From Psychrosphaera sp. (GTDB taxonomy: Bacteria; Pseudomonadota; Gammaproteobacteria; Enterobacterales; Alteromonadaceae): a stretch of DNA of 12,433 nt. A program made the translations under genes and the position numbers. Of the stretch, positions 7,051-12,433 are shown piece after piece. The stretch is from contig JAOHFM010000049.1 in the NCBI GenBank assembly GCA_028098005.1, positions 1-12,433 on the forward strand, in the 5' to 3' direction. How positions within the stretch are numbered: the stretch's first letter is position 1; each line of letters starts with the position of its first letter. A model generated the notes under the pieces. That model was given only the letters and a program-made list of their open reading frames with translations. It did no database searches and was not told the origin of the DNA.

Positions 7051-8883
7051 TTATTCAACTGTAACCGATTTTGCTAAGTTACGAGGTTGGTCCACGTCTG
7101 TGCCTTTGATAATAGCAACGTAGTAGCTTAGTAATTGCAAAGGAAGTGTGTATACAATTGGTGCAATCAACTCGTCAACGTGTGGTACTTCAAGTACACG
7201 CATGGTTTCGTCGCTCTTGAACTTCGCGTCCTTATCAGCAAACACATACAAGATGCCGCCACGGGCACGCACTTCTTCAACGTTTGATTTAAGCTTTTCT
7301 AATAACTCGTTGTTTGGCGCTACAACAATAATTGGCATTTCTGCATCAATTAAAGCTAAAGGACCGTGCTTAAGTTCACCTGCGGCATAAGCTTCTGCGT
7401 GAATGTAAGAGATCTCTTTAAGCTTTAATGCACCTTCCATCGCAATTGGATATTGCTCGCCACGACCTAAGAATAAGCTATGGTGCTTGTCAGCAAATTC
7501 TTTTGCTAACTCTTCTATGCCGTCAGACATTAACAAAGTTTCTTCTAATTTAGCTGGTAGGCTAGCAAGTGCTGAAACTAATTGTTTTTGTAATTCAGCT
7601 GACATGCCTTTTTGCTTGCCTAACGCAGCAGTAAGCATAAGAAGCGCAACTAACTGAGTTGTGAATGCTTTTGTTGATGCAACACCAATTTCAGCACCGG
7701 CGTTAGTCATCACCGCAAGGTCAGATTCACGCACTAAAGAAGAACCCGGTACATTACAAACTGACAAGCTGGCTTTGTAACCAATTTCTTTTGCTAAACG
7801 CAATGCTGCTAATGTATCTGCGGTTTCACCTGATTGTGAAATGGTGACGATAAGCGAGTTTTTAGGTACGTATGACTTTCTGTAACGGAACTCAGAAGCA
7901 ATCTCAACATTACAGCTAACATTTGCTAAAGACTCTAACCAGTAACGCGCAACCATACCTGAGTGGTAAGACGTACCACAGGCAATAATTTGAACGTGGT
8001 CGATGCCTTTTAATATTTCAGCGGCATTTTCACCTAAATACTTTTCGATAACAGTTTCGTCGTTAATACGGTTTTTTAAAGTATTACGAACTGCAATTGG
8101 CTGCTCATGAATTTCTTTTAACATGTAGTGACGATATTCACCTTTGTCACCCGCATCGTGGGTAATATCAGACTCAGTAACTTCACGCTCAACTGGGTTG
8201 CCGTCTGTATCAAAAATGCTAATGCGATCACGAGTGATTTCAGCTACATCACCTTCTTCTAAAAAGATAAAACGACGCGTTACAGGAAGAAGCGCTAACT
8301 GATCAGAGGCAACAAAGTTTTCGCCAATACCAACACCAATAACAAGCGGAGAGCCAGAACGAGCAACAACAATAGTGTCTGGGTTCGACGGCTCCATGAT
8401 AACTGTACCGTAAGCGCCTTCTAACTGTTTTACTGACGTTTGAACCGCTGCTAAAAGAGAAGCTGCTGATTTACGATTTTCGTTTACTAAGTGAGCAATT
8501 ACTTCGGTGTCAGTATCAGAGGTGAACGTATAACCTTTAGCTTGAAGTGATTCACGTAATGGTTCGTGGTTTTCAATAATACCGTTATGAACCAATGCAA
8601 TTTTTTCTTGAGACATATGTGGGTGTGCATTTTTTTGAGTAACGCCGCCGTGTGTTGCCCAGCGAGTGTGTGCAATACCAGTTACACCGTTAACACCAGA
8701 CTGCGCAACCGCATCAGCCAAAGCTTGTACTTTACCTACTTCACGTTCACGCATTAACGTGCCGTCAGTTTCTAGTAATGCAACACCAGCAGAGTCATAA
8801 CCACGGTACTCAAGGCGCTTAAGGCCTTCTAATAAAATATTTACAATATGACGCTCAGCTACGCCACCAACAATTCCGCACAT
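7051..8883 (-). CDS. glmS: Glutamine--fructose-6-phosphate aminotransferase (isomerizing)
   Basis: GlmS makes glucosamine-6-phosphate from fructose-6-phosphate and glutamine, the first step toward UDP-GlcNAc for peptidoglycan and LPS. The 610 residues match the usual length. The N-terminal class II glutaminase domain starts MCGIVGG, so Cys2 becomes the nucleophile after Met removal. [16 protein letters not shown] and SDTDTE are its glutamine-site motifs. Two SIS domains follow (about 285-430 and 455-600) with [11 protein letters not shown] and STKAFTTQ for sugar-phosphate binding, [22 protein letters not shown], and the terminal [11 protein letters not shown] carrying the catalytic Lys605. 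It is cytoplasmic. The gene is downstream of and coupled to a DeoR-type regulator and ends at a strong terminator. No glmS ribozyme is visible, as expected outside Gram-positives. Confidence 0.99.
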   Translation of the reverse strand: MCGIVGGVAERHIVNILLEGLKRLEYRGYDSAGVALLETDGTLMREREVGKVQALADAVAQSGVNGVTGIAHTRWATHGGVTQKNAHPHMSQEKIALVHNGIIENHEPLRESLQAKGYTFTSDTDTEVIAHLVNENRKSAASLLAAVQTSVKQLEGAYGTVIMEPSNPDTIVVARSGSPLVIGVGIGENFVASDQLALLPVTRRFIFLEEGDVAEITRDRISIFDTDGNPVEREVTESDITHDAGDKGEYRHYMLKEIHEQPIAVRNTLKNRINDETVIEKYLGENAAEILKGIDHVQIIACGTSYHSGMVARYWLESLANVSCNVEIASEFRYRKSYVPKNSLIVTISQSGETADTLAALRLAKEIGYKASLSVCNVPGSSLVRESDLAVMTNAGAEIGVASTKAFTTQLVALLMLTAALGKQKGMSAELQKQLVSALASLPAKLEETLLMSDGIEELAKEFADKHHSLFLGRGEQYPIAMEGALKLKEISYIHAEAYAAGELKHGPLALIDAEMPIIVVAPNNELLEKLKSNVEEVRARGGILYVFADKDAKFKSDETMRVLEVPHVDELIAPIVYTLPLQLLSYYVAIIKGTDVDQPRNLAKSVTVE

Positions 8884-8890
8884 AATTTAA

Positions 8891-8895
8891 TCCTT
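8891..8895 (-). promoter_or_regulatory. glmS ribosome binding site overlapping deoR-type stop codon
   Basis: AAGGA on the minus strand is 7 nt upstream of the glmS ATG and includes the last two bases of the regulator TAA stop (8894-8896). Ribosomes finishing the regulator would free or feed the glmS site, so translational coupling is likely. Confidence 0.75.
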
Positions 8896-9655
8896 AAACT
8901 TTAATTACTTGGACATTGTGAGCTGCAATTTTTTGCTCACTGTCGATATTAATGTCTGCATCGGTCACTAGAATGTCTATGTGTTCCCATGCTAATTCTA
9001 AATTGGGTATCTTTCGGTCTAACTTTTCAGACTCGGCCATAACAATAACTTGCTGCGATACATTGGCCATGGTTCTACTTAGGTTTGTTAGCTCATTAAA
9101 TGTGGTGGTACCACGCTCAACGTCTAAACCTGAAGCGCCTAAAAACGCTTGGTCAAAATTATAGGCACGTAACATGTTTTCAGCGAATTGACCTTGCAAA
9201 GAATGCGATTGCGCATCCCAGGTCCCGCCAGTCATCAATAAAGTAGGCTCGTTTTCTAATTCTAGAATACGATTGGCAACGGAAATTGAATTTGTCATCA
9301 CCACTAAACCGCGAACAGTTTGAGCATGCTCTAATAAAGCGGACGTTGTACTGCCGCTATCAATAACAATGCGATTGTGATCTTTAATAAGCGCCGCTGC
9401 CGCTTTACCTATCGCTTGTTTCGTTTTCGAAACTTCAGTGTTTGTTAGCTCTGAAGATTCAGTAGGCAGCGCAACCGCACCACCATACTTACGCAATAAC
9501 AAACCATTGGCTTCAAGCGCGGATAAGTCTTTACGAATAGTCACTTCAGACGTATTGAACTCATCTTTTAGTTGTTCGACAGACACTTCTTGAAAGGCAT
9601 TTACCTTTTCAACAATTGCACGACGACGGGATTGAGTGTTACGTTTTTGAACCAT
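8894..9655 (-). CDS. DeoR-family transcriptional regulator upstream of glmS
   Basis: A 253-residue DeoR/GlpR-type regulator. The N-terminal helix-turn-helix spans about 12-57, with the recognition segment TSEVTIRKDLSALEANGLL and the following KYGGAV typical of the family. The C-terminal DeoR sensor domain (about 77-235) shows DSGSTT (99-104), MTNSISVA (120-127), GGTWD (143-147) and FLGASGLD (171-178), which form the sugar-phosphate pocket in relatives. The gene lies 10 bp before glmS and is coupled to it, so it likely controls glmS and its own gene in response to an amino-sugar phosphate. DeoR-type genes beside glmS are common in marine gammaproteobacteria. The effector and whether it represses or activates are not shown by the sequence. 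Confidence 0.93.
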   Translation of the reverse strand: MVQKRNTQSRRRAIVEKVNAFQEVSVEQLKDEFNTSEVTIRKDLSALEANGLLLRKYGGAVALPTESSELTNTEVSKTKQAIGKAAAALIKDHNRIVIDSGSTTSALLEHAQTVRGLVVMTNSISVANRILELENEPTLLMTGGTWDAQSHSLQGQFAENMLRAYNFDQAFLGASGLDVERGTTTFNELTNLSRTMANVSQQVIVMAESEKLDRKIPNLELAWEHIDILVTDADINIDSEQKIAAHNVQVIKV

Positions 9656-9671
9656 TTTCTTCCGACTTAAG

Positions 9672-9692
9672 TTTCGAACCGAAAGTATTATA
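9672..9692 (-). promoter_or_regulatory. Promoter and candidate operator of the deoR-type gene and glmS
   Basis: On the minus strand a perfect TATAAT (9687-9692) lies 31 bp before the regulator ATG; no good -35 hexamer is at 17 bp. Right after it, TTTCG (9672-9676) and CGAAA (9680-9684) form an inverted repeat with a 3-bp centre at the expected transcription start. DeoR-family operators often contain TTTCG-like repeats, so autoregulation is plausible. Confidence 0.5.
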
Positions 9693-9726
9693 GTGAAAAC
9701 GTAACAAAAATAAACAATAACTTTAC

Positions 9727-10542
9727 CTAAACGGCCACTCTATTTGATTCAAGAGTAACCTCGGTCTCTCTGTTTTTAAACAAGCGCTGTTTTGTCACTT
9801 CTCTTTTCTTACCATTTTTAATTGACCAAGTGACATAAACGATACTCAAGACAATGGCAGAGGCTTTAAATATATTGGCATCCGCTTCTCCCATTGCTCC
9901 GCCTGACATGCCAAATATGCCGTAGGCTGCGTTCATAATGAAGTGCATCCACATCGGGTACCAAATTCGGTAGCCACATTCACAGTACAACCACGCAAAC
10001 CAAGAACCAGCGATCGCCATGAATCCGAACATCATGAGTCCAGACATAACATCGTTAGTTTGGTATAGATGACCAAATCCGAAAATGAGTGAACTGACCA
10101 ATGCGGCCGGCACAAATCCCCACTTACAAATTCTAAACAGCAGCCCGAATAGAACACCTCTGAAAATGATTTCTTCGAAAAAGGCAGGGTACACTGAGCC
10201 AGTTAAGATATTAGCGAGTGAGAGATCTAAGCTCGTTGATAAGTGAGCATAACCAATACACATTGGTAAACAGGTTATGACCGCAGCTTTAAAATACCAT
10301 CTACCATTGTCAGAGCGTAAGCCAAGTGTGGTTAACCAGTCTTCGTTTCTGAACAGGATTAACGTTAATGCGACAAAAGGCCCAAAAATAAAGAGCCAAC
10401 TGACCAAAGACAAAACAACGCCTGAGCCAGAATCTAATTCACGTAGAGTGCTTACCCATTCTGAAGGGAAAAGACTGCGCATGAATAAGTGGCAACACAC
10501 GAATACAATAAGAAGTAATGTAGCTTTTATATTTTTGTTCAT
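9727..10542 (-). CDS. CPBP family intramembrane metalloprotease
   Basis: Multi-spanning inner-membrane protein of the CPBP (CAAX protease and bacteriocin-processing, Abi) family. Counting from the upstream GTG (10548), the conserved motifs are FFEEIIFRG (E125, E126, R130), FGFGHL (H160) and WMHFIMN (H202, N206), the complete active-site set of an intramembrane glutamic/metallo-type protease. Hydrophobic segments occur at about 9-27, 43-66, 86-103, 131-139, 145-160, 168-187 and 227-241. The ATG at 10542 is preferred: AGGA precedes it by 8 nt but would be only 2 nt before the GTG. This gives 271 residues. The C-terminus after 245 is a charged cytoplasmic tail. Substrate is unknown; roles in peptide processing, immunity and membrane-protein turnover are known in the family. 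It lies downstream of the LytTR regulator on the same strand. Confidence 0.9.
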   Translation of the reverse strand: MNKNIKATLLLIVFVCCHLFMRSLFPSEWVSTLRELDSGSGVVLSLVSWLFIFGPFVALTLILFRNEDWLTTLGLRSDNGRWYFKAAVITCLPMCIGYAHLSTSLDLSLANILTGSVYPAFFEEIIFRGVLFGLLFRICKWGFVPAALVSSLIFGFGHLYQTNDVMSGLMMFGFMAIAGSWFAWLYCECGYRIWYPMWMHFIMNAAYGIFGMSGGAMGEADANIFKASAIVLSIVYVTWSIKNGKKREVTKQRLFKNRETEVTLESNRVAV

Positions 10543-10589
10543 TTTCACTTTCCTCTATGAAATTTAATTAACGAGGTGAAGTGTGAGAC

Positions 10590-10635
10590 AGGCTTTCATT
10601 CTCAGCAATGAGATAGGGGTGAAAGCCTTTGTTTT
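10590..10635 (+). repeat. Nested inverted repeat between LytTR and CPBP genes
   Basis: AGGCTTTCA (10590-10598) and TGAAAGCCT (10620-10628) are perfect 9-bp arms. Between them, CTCA-GCAA-TGAG (10601-10612) forms a second small hairpin. On the plus strand TTGTTTT follows, as in an intrinsic terminator, yet both neighbouring genes run on the minus strand. Read on the minus strand the structure would sit in the mRNA between LytTR and CPBP, without a T-run. Confidence 0.6.
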
Positions 10636-10665
10636 GGGCTGTTTTCGCTTATTAGGGGCGAATGA

Positions 10666-11604
10666 CTAGGAGTCTGTGGTGGCCAACAAAGACTGTTTTA
10701 TGGCATCCACAAATGTACGAGATACCGGTATGTTATCTTCAGTCACGTTTAAGGTTAGTTGTAATCCATTGGCATTGCCGGAGCTACTTTTCACAAATGA
10801 TAAATTGACGGCATAAGAGCGATGGCACTTAATGATTCCTTTATTTGAAGGAATCTGCTCTATTGCGCGGGATAAAGGAATTCTCAGTACCGTGGTGTGT
10901 AGTGTCTCATTTTTATAAGTGTAAATATCACAATAGTTATCGGCCGCTTTGAGGTAAACCAGCTCTTCAATCGTTAAAGTAAGTTGTTCTGTTTTATTAT
11001 CGCCGTACAAGGTAAACCTAGTGGTACGTGTGTTGGCTTGTTCATTTGTAAGGGGTGGTGTTTTTACGTGAGTAGCTTTTTGCTTATTGTCTAGGCGACT
11101 TTGCTCTTGTATATACATTATAGACAATGGGAAAGTAGCAATGGCAGAGACATAAATAACAAACATTAGTTGGTTGGCCCAATGCCACTGTTCTAAGATT
11201 GTGACGACAAAGTAACTGTGATTAAAAACGGCCGCGATGATTAGGTTCATGACTAATATACAGACGGGATAGAACTTATATTGAGACTTTAAGCGAGTTA
11301 ACTGCAACTCAATGAGCCCAGACACAATAATGGCAAAGAACGTAGCAAGCCCATAGCCGGTGAGTTTTAAATACTTAAAGGGATCTTGCGACTCGTAAGT
11401 TCCAAACGGTTGAAAAATGAATAGCACAGCAACGGTGAAAAAGGAGATGAAAAAAGCGCGTTTTTGTAAATAGAGGCGAGCCTGCATCGTATTATTTAAA
11501 AGTAACATGTTGTCTATAAAGTAAGATATCCATTTAAAAACGCTAACATAATTACCTAATAATAAATACTTTAAGTTAAACAGTGTTAAGTCAATTTTAT
11601 CCAT
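10666..11604 (-). CDS. Membrane-anchored LytTR-family transcriptional regulator
   Basis: The 312-residue ORF has four membrane segments at about 50-65, 82-100, 112-130 and 143-165, a linker, and a C-terminal LytTR DNA-binding domain (about 197-308). LytTR hallmarks are VYLKAADNYCDIY (216-228), IIKCHRSYAVNL (257-268) and IPVSRTFVDAIKQ (292-304). There is no receiver domain, so the membrane part is presumably the sensor. FQPFGTYE after TM1 is common in this group. The first 39 residues are unusual; homologues usually begin just before TM1, so Met40 (ATG at 11487) is a likely alternative start (273 residues). None of the possible ATGs has a strong ribosome binding site. The gene precedes the CPBP protease by 118-124 bp on the same strand and may regulate it; no clear LytTR direct-repeat site was found. 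Confidence 0.88.
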   Translation of the reverse strand: MDKIDLTLFNLKYLLLGNYVSVFKWISYFIDNMLLLNNTMQARLYLQKRAFFISFFTVAVLFIFQPFGTYESQDPFKYLKLTGYGLATFFAIIVSGLIELQLTRLKSQYKFYPVCILVMNLIIAAVFNHSYFVVTILEQWHWANQLMFVIYVSAIATFPLSIMYIQEQSRLDNKQKATHVKTPPLTNEQANTRTTRFTLYGDNKTEQLTLTIEELVYLKAADNYCDIYTYKNETLHTTVLRIPLSRAIEQIPSNKGIIKCHRSYAVNLSFVKSSSGNANGLQLTLNVTEDNIPVSRTFVDAIKQSLLATTDS

Positions 11605-11607
11605 TAA

Positions 11608-11736
11608 ACTTTATTTACCGTAAACAAAAAAAAGATTGAAGCCGCGATTGAAGATGACAACGTGGATGCCATGCTCATCATGACTTTTTATTACAAAGAT
11701 TTTGAACTTGATAGCCATTTTCCTGTTGGTATTTGA
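11608..11736 (+). pseudogene. Coding-like fragment, C-terminal remnant of an unknown gene
   Basis: An open frame of 42 codons runs to a TGA at 11734-11736. It has no start codon with a ribosome binding site near its beginning. The translation has the look of a real protein end (IEAAIEDDNVDAMLIMTFYY then KDFELDSHFPVGI) rather than random AT-rich DNA. It ends 5 bp before the ATG of the next small ORF, as in an operon. Its 5' part is absent at the point where the divergent LytTR gene begins. I do not recognise the family. Confidence 0.35.
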
Positions 11737-11741
11737 AGTCT

Positions 11742-11828
11742 ATGACTCAATCAAAAACATTAACCGCTATGGTTATCATTGGCTTAGCCTTGTTTGCTGG
11801 TTTTGGTTTCTTCTTACTTTCACAGTAG
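11742..11828 (+). CDS. 28-residue single-TM small protein
   Basis: A short ORF coding MTQSKTLTAM followed by an unbroken hydrophobic stretch (residues 9-26) rich in Gly, Phe and Leu, ending LLSQ. It would be a single-span inner-membrane peptide. The start is 5 bp after the stop of the preceding fragment and the stop is 15 bp before the next start, an operon-like spacing. The ribosome binding site is weak (GAAG). It may be a genuine small membrane protein or what remains of one; no family is recognised. Confidence 0.4.
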   Translation: MTQSKTLTAMVIIGLALFAGFGFFLLSQ

Positions 11829-11843
11829 CAGCTAAAAGGATTT

Positions 11844-12012
11844 ATGACGAAAAAATTGATTACATTGTGTGTTGCGTTATTAATGAGTGGTTGTGACGTT
11901 CGTTGCCAATGCCAATGCCAATGCCAAAACTAGTGCCAAAAGGTCAACGATGAATAAAGCACAAGTGTTTGAGTTACTGGATCAAAACCAAAACTCGCGG
12001 GGCATTGCTTAG
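11844..12012 (+). pseudogene. Frameshifted, truncated secreted protein (EF-hand-like start)
   Basis: The ATG at 11844 is preceded by AAAAGGA and starts a signal peptide. In its own frame the ORF ends after 29 residues with a CQCQCQCQ tail. Removing one T in the TT at 11891-11892 switches to the frame that reads SGVTFVANA then NANAKTSAKR and STMNKAQVFELLDQNQN, a far more natural signal peptide with an ANA cleavage site and an alpha-helix plus acidic loop resembling the start of an EF-hand. That frame ends at TAG (12010-12012), next to the zinc-ribbon remnant. I read this as a frameshifted and 3'-truncated gene. An intact 29-residue lipoprotein with lipobox LMSGC (Cys17) is the alternative. The EF-hand label is tentative because the loop lacks the usual Gly spacing. 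Confidence 0.5.
11904..11927 (+). repeat. Four tandem copies of TGCCAA
   Basis: A 6-bp unit repeated exactly four times, with a further single copy at 11934-11939. It codes for alternating Ala-Asn in one frame and Cys-Gln in another. Being a multiple of three, copy-number change would lengthen the product without shifting frame. Confidence 0.9.
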
Positions 12013-12013
12013 G

Positions 12014-12264
12014 TTATTTAAACCAGACCTTTCCACCAATAAACTTAAGAGCAGGCGTGCCCCTCACCAAGGTGTCACGAGCAAACACGGTATTGTACTG
12101 CGGGCAGGTACAACTTTCCGTTGTATAATCCTTTGTTATCCTCTCTCTAAAGCACTTTATCAAAGCACCCTTGCCACCTTTTTATACTTAAAAAGGACGT
12201 GCTGACATTGTTTACAGTAAATGGTCACCGACTTGTCTGGCGCTTTTGAATTCGGCTTGGCCAA
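12014..12264 (-). pseudogene. Small zinc-ribbon protein gene with a one-base deletion
   Basis: Starting at TTG 12264, with GAAGG about 6 nt upstream, the frame gives 29 residues containing VTIYCKQCQHVLFKYKK. It then hits TGA at 12160-12162. One missing G at about 12177 (GG where GGG is expected) restores a continuous 83-residue reading: GGKGALIKCFRERITKDYT, ESCTCPQYNTVFARDTL, RGTPALKFIGGKVWFK, stop at 12014. This is the pattern of short bacterial zinc-ribbon proteins with CxxC, a middle Cys and a CPxC knuckle. Here the last Cys is replaced by Tyr (CPQY, one-base change TGC to TAC). Frameshift plus ligand loss indicate decay. A -1 ribosomal slip at A-AAG is conceivable but would not restore the missing ligand. 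Confidence 0.7.
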
Positions 12265-12433
12265 TATTCACCTTCAATAATTAAATTCTACTTCAATCGG
12301 ACAATATAACACTCTGCGACGTTATTAATTAACTAGTTTTAGGCGGTCTGAGTTTGGTTTGTTAAAGTCGCCCATATATAAGCAGATTAATTGACCGAAG
12401 AACTTATAATGGCGGTGTATGATGAGCAGTAAA
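12265..12433. other. Window-end intergenic DNA
   Basis: AT-rich DNA upstream of the zinc-ribbon remnant. TATAAT occurs at 12405-12410 without a -35 at normal spacing. In-frame ATG codons at 12419 and 12422 begin M-M-S-S-K, which could be the start of a plus-strand gene, preceded by GGCGG, but only five codons are visible. Nothing else can be supported. Confidence 0.25.

Noticed and set aside
12160..12190. Programmed -1 frameshift in the zinc-ribbon gene
   Set aside because: The slippery stretch has only five A and the P-site re-pairing would be poor; loss of a zinc ligand in the second part favours decay.
11969..12205. 78-codon plus-strand ORF
   Set aside because: It is antisense to the zinc-ribbon remnant, has no ribosome binding site, and its translation has no protein-like pattern.
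12300..12400. Possible integron attC site in the terminal cassette-like region
   Set aside because: Small broken genes raised the idea, but I found no paired RYYYAAC/GTTRRRY core sites with imperfect symmetry.
1..12433. Defence island or prophage
   Set aside because: The CPBP protease alone is not evidence of abortive infection; no phage, restriction, toxin or recombinase genes are present.

Overview
The window looks like a chromosome segment of a marine gammaproteobacterium of the Alteromonadales type (Pseudoalteromonas, Colwellia or Thalassotalea relatives). The DNA is AT-rich. GlmS keeps the enterobacterial length and ends and is preceded by a DeoR-type regulator. The sucrose phosphorylase, LacI and MFS grouping and the membrane LytTR regulator also fit this order. 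The taxonomic placement is inference from protein style, not a database result. No rRNA, tRNA, CRISPR array or complete insertion sequence was seen.

Region 1 (1-3400) is a sucrose-use locus. An MFS sugar transporter (minus strand, cut by the window edge) diverges from a GH13_18 sucrose phosphorylase. A convergent LacI repressor follows. A perfect 14-bp palindrome with a central CG lies 32 bp before the phosphorylase start and is the obvious candidate operator. The transporter would bring in sucrose, the phosphorylase would give glucose-1-phosphate and fructose, and the LacI protein would couple this to sugar supply.

Region 2 (3400-6980) holds three exported proteins: a lipoprotein-type alpha/beta hydrolase (minus), a 262-residue secreted protein I do not recognise, and a second secreted alpha/beta hydrolase (both plus). 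They are separated by long non-coding stretches. One of these, about 5636-5954, has a higher GC content than its surroundings and may be a dispersed repeat.

Region 3 (6980-9730) is the core amino-sugar unit on the minus strand. A DeoR-family regulator is translationally coupled to glmS (its stop codon overlaps the glmS ribosome binding site), followed by a clear intrinsic terminator. A perfect TATAAT with an adjoining TTTCG/CGAAA inverted repeat lies upstream of the regulator.

Region 4 (9730-11604), also on the minus strand, has a membrane-anchored LytTR regulator followed by a CPBP-family intramembrane protease. Between them is a 9-bp perfect inverted repeat with a nested hairpin.

Region 5 (11605-12433) is a gene graveyard. 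It contains a coding-like fragment, a 28-residue single-TM ORF, a frameshifted and truncated secreted protein that may be an EF-hand type, and on the opposite strand a small zinc-ribbon gene broken by a one-base deletion and a Cys-to-Tyr change. These broken genes are the most unusual part of the window. I did not find a convincing new defence or mobile system.
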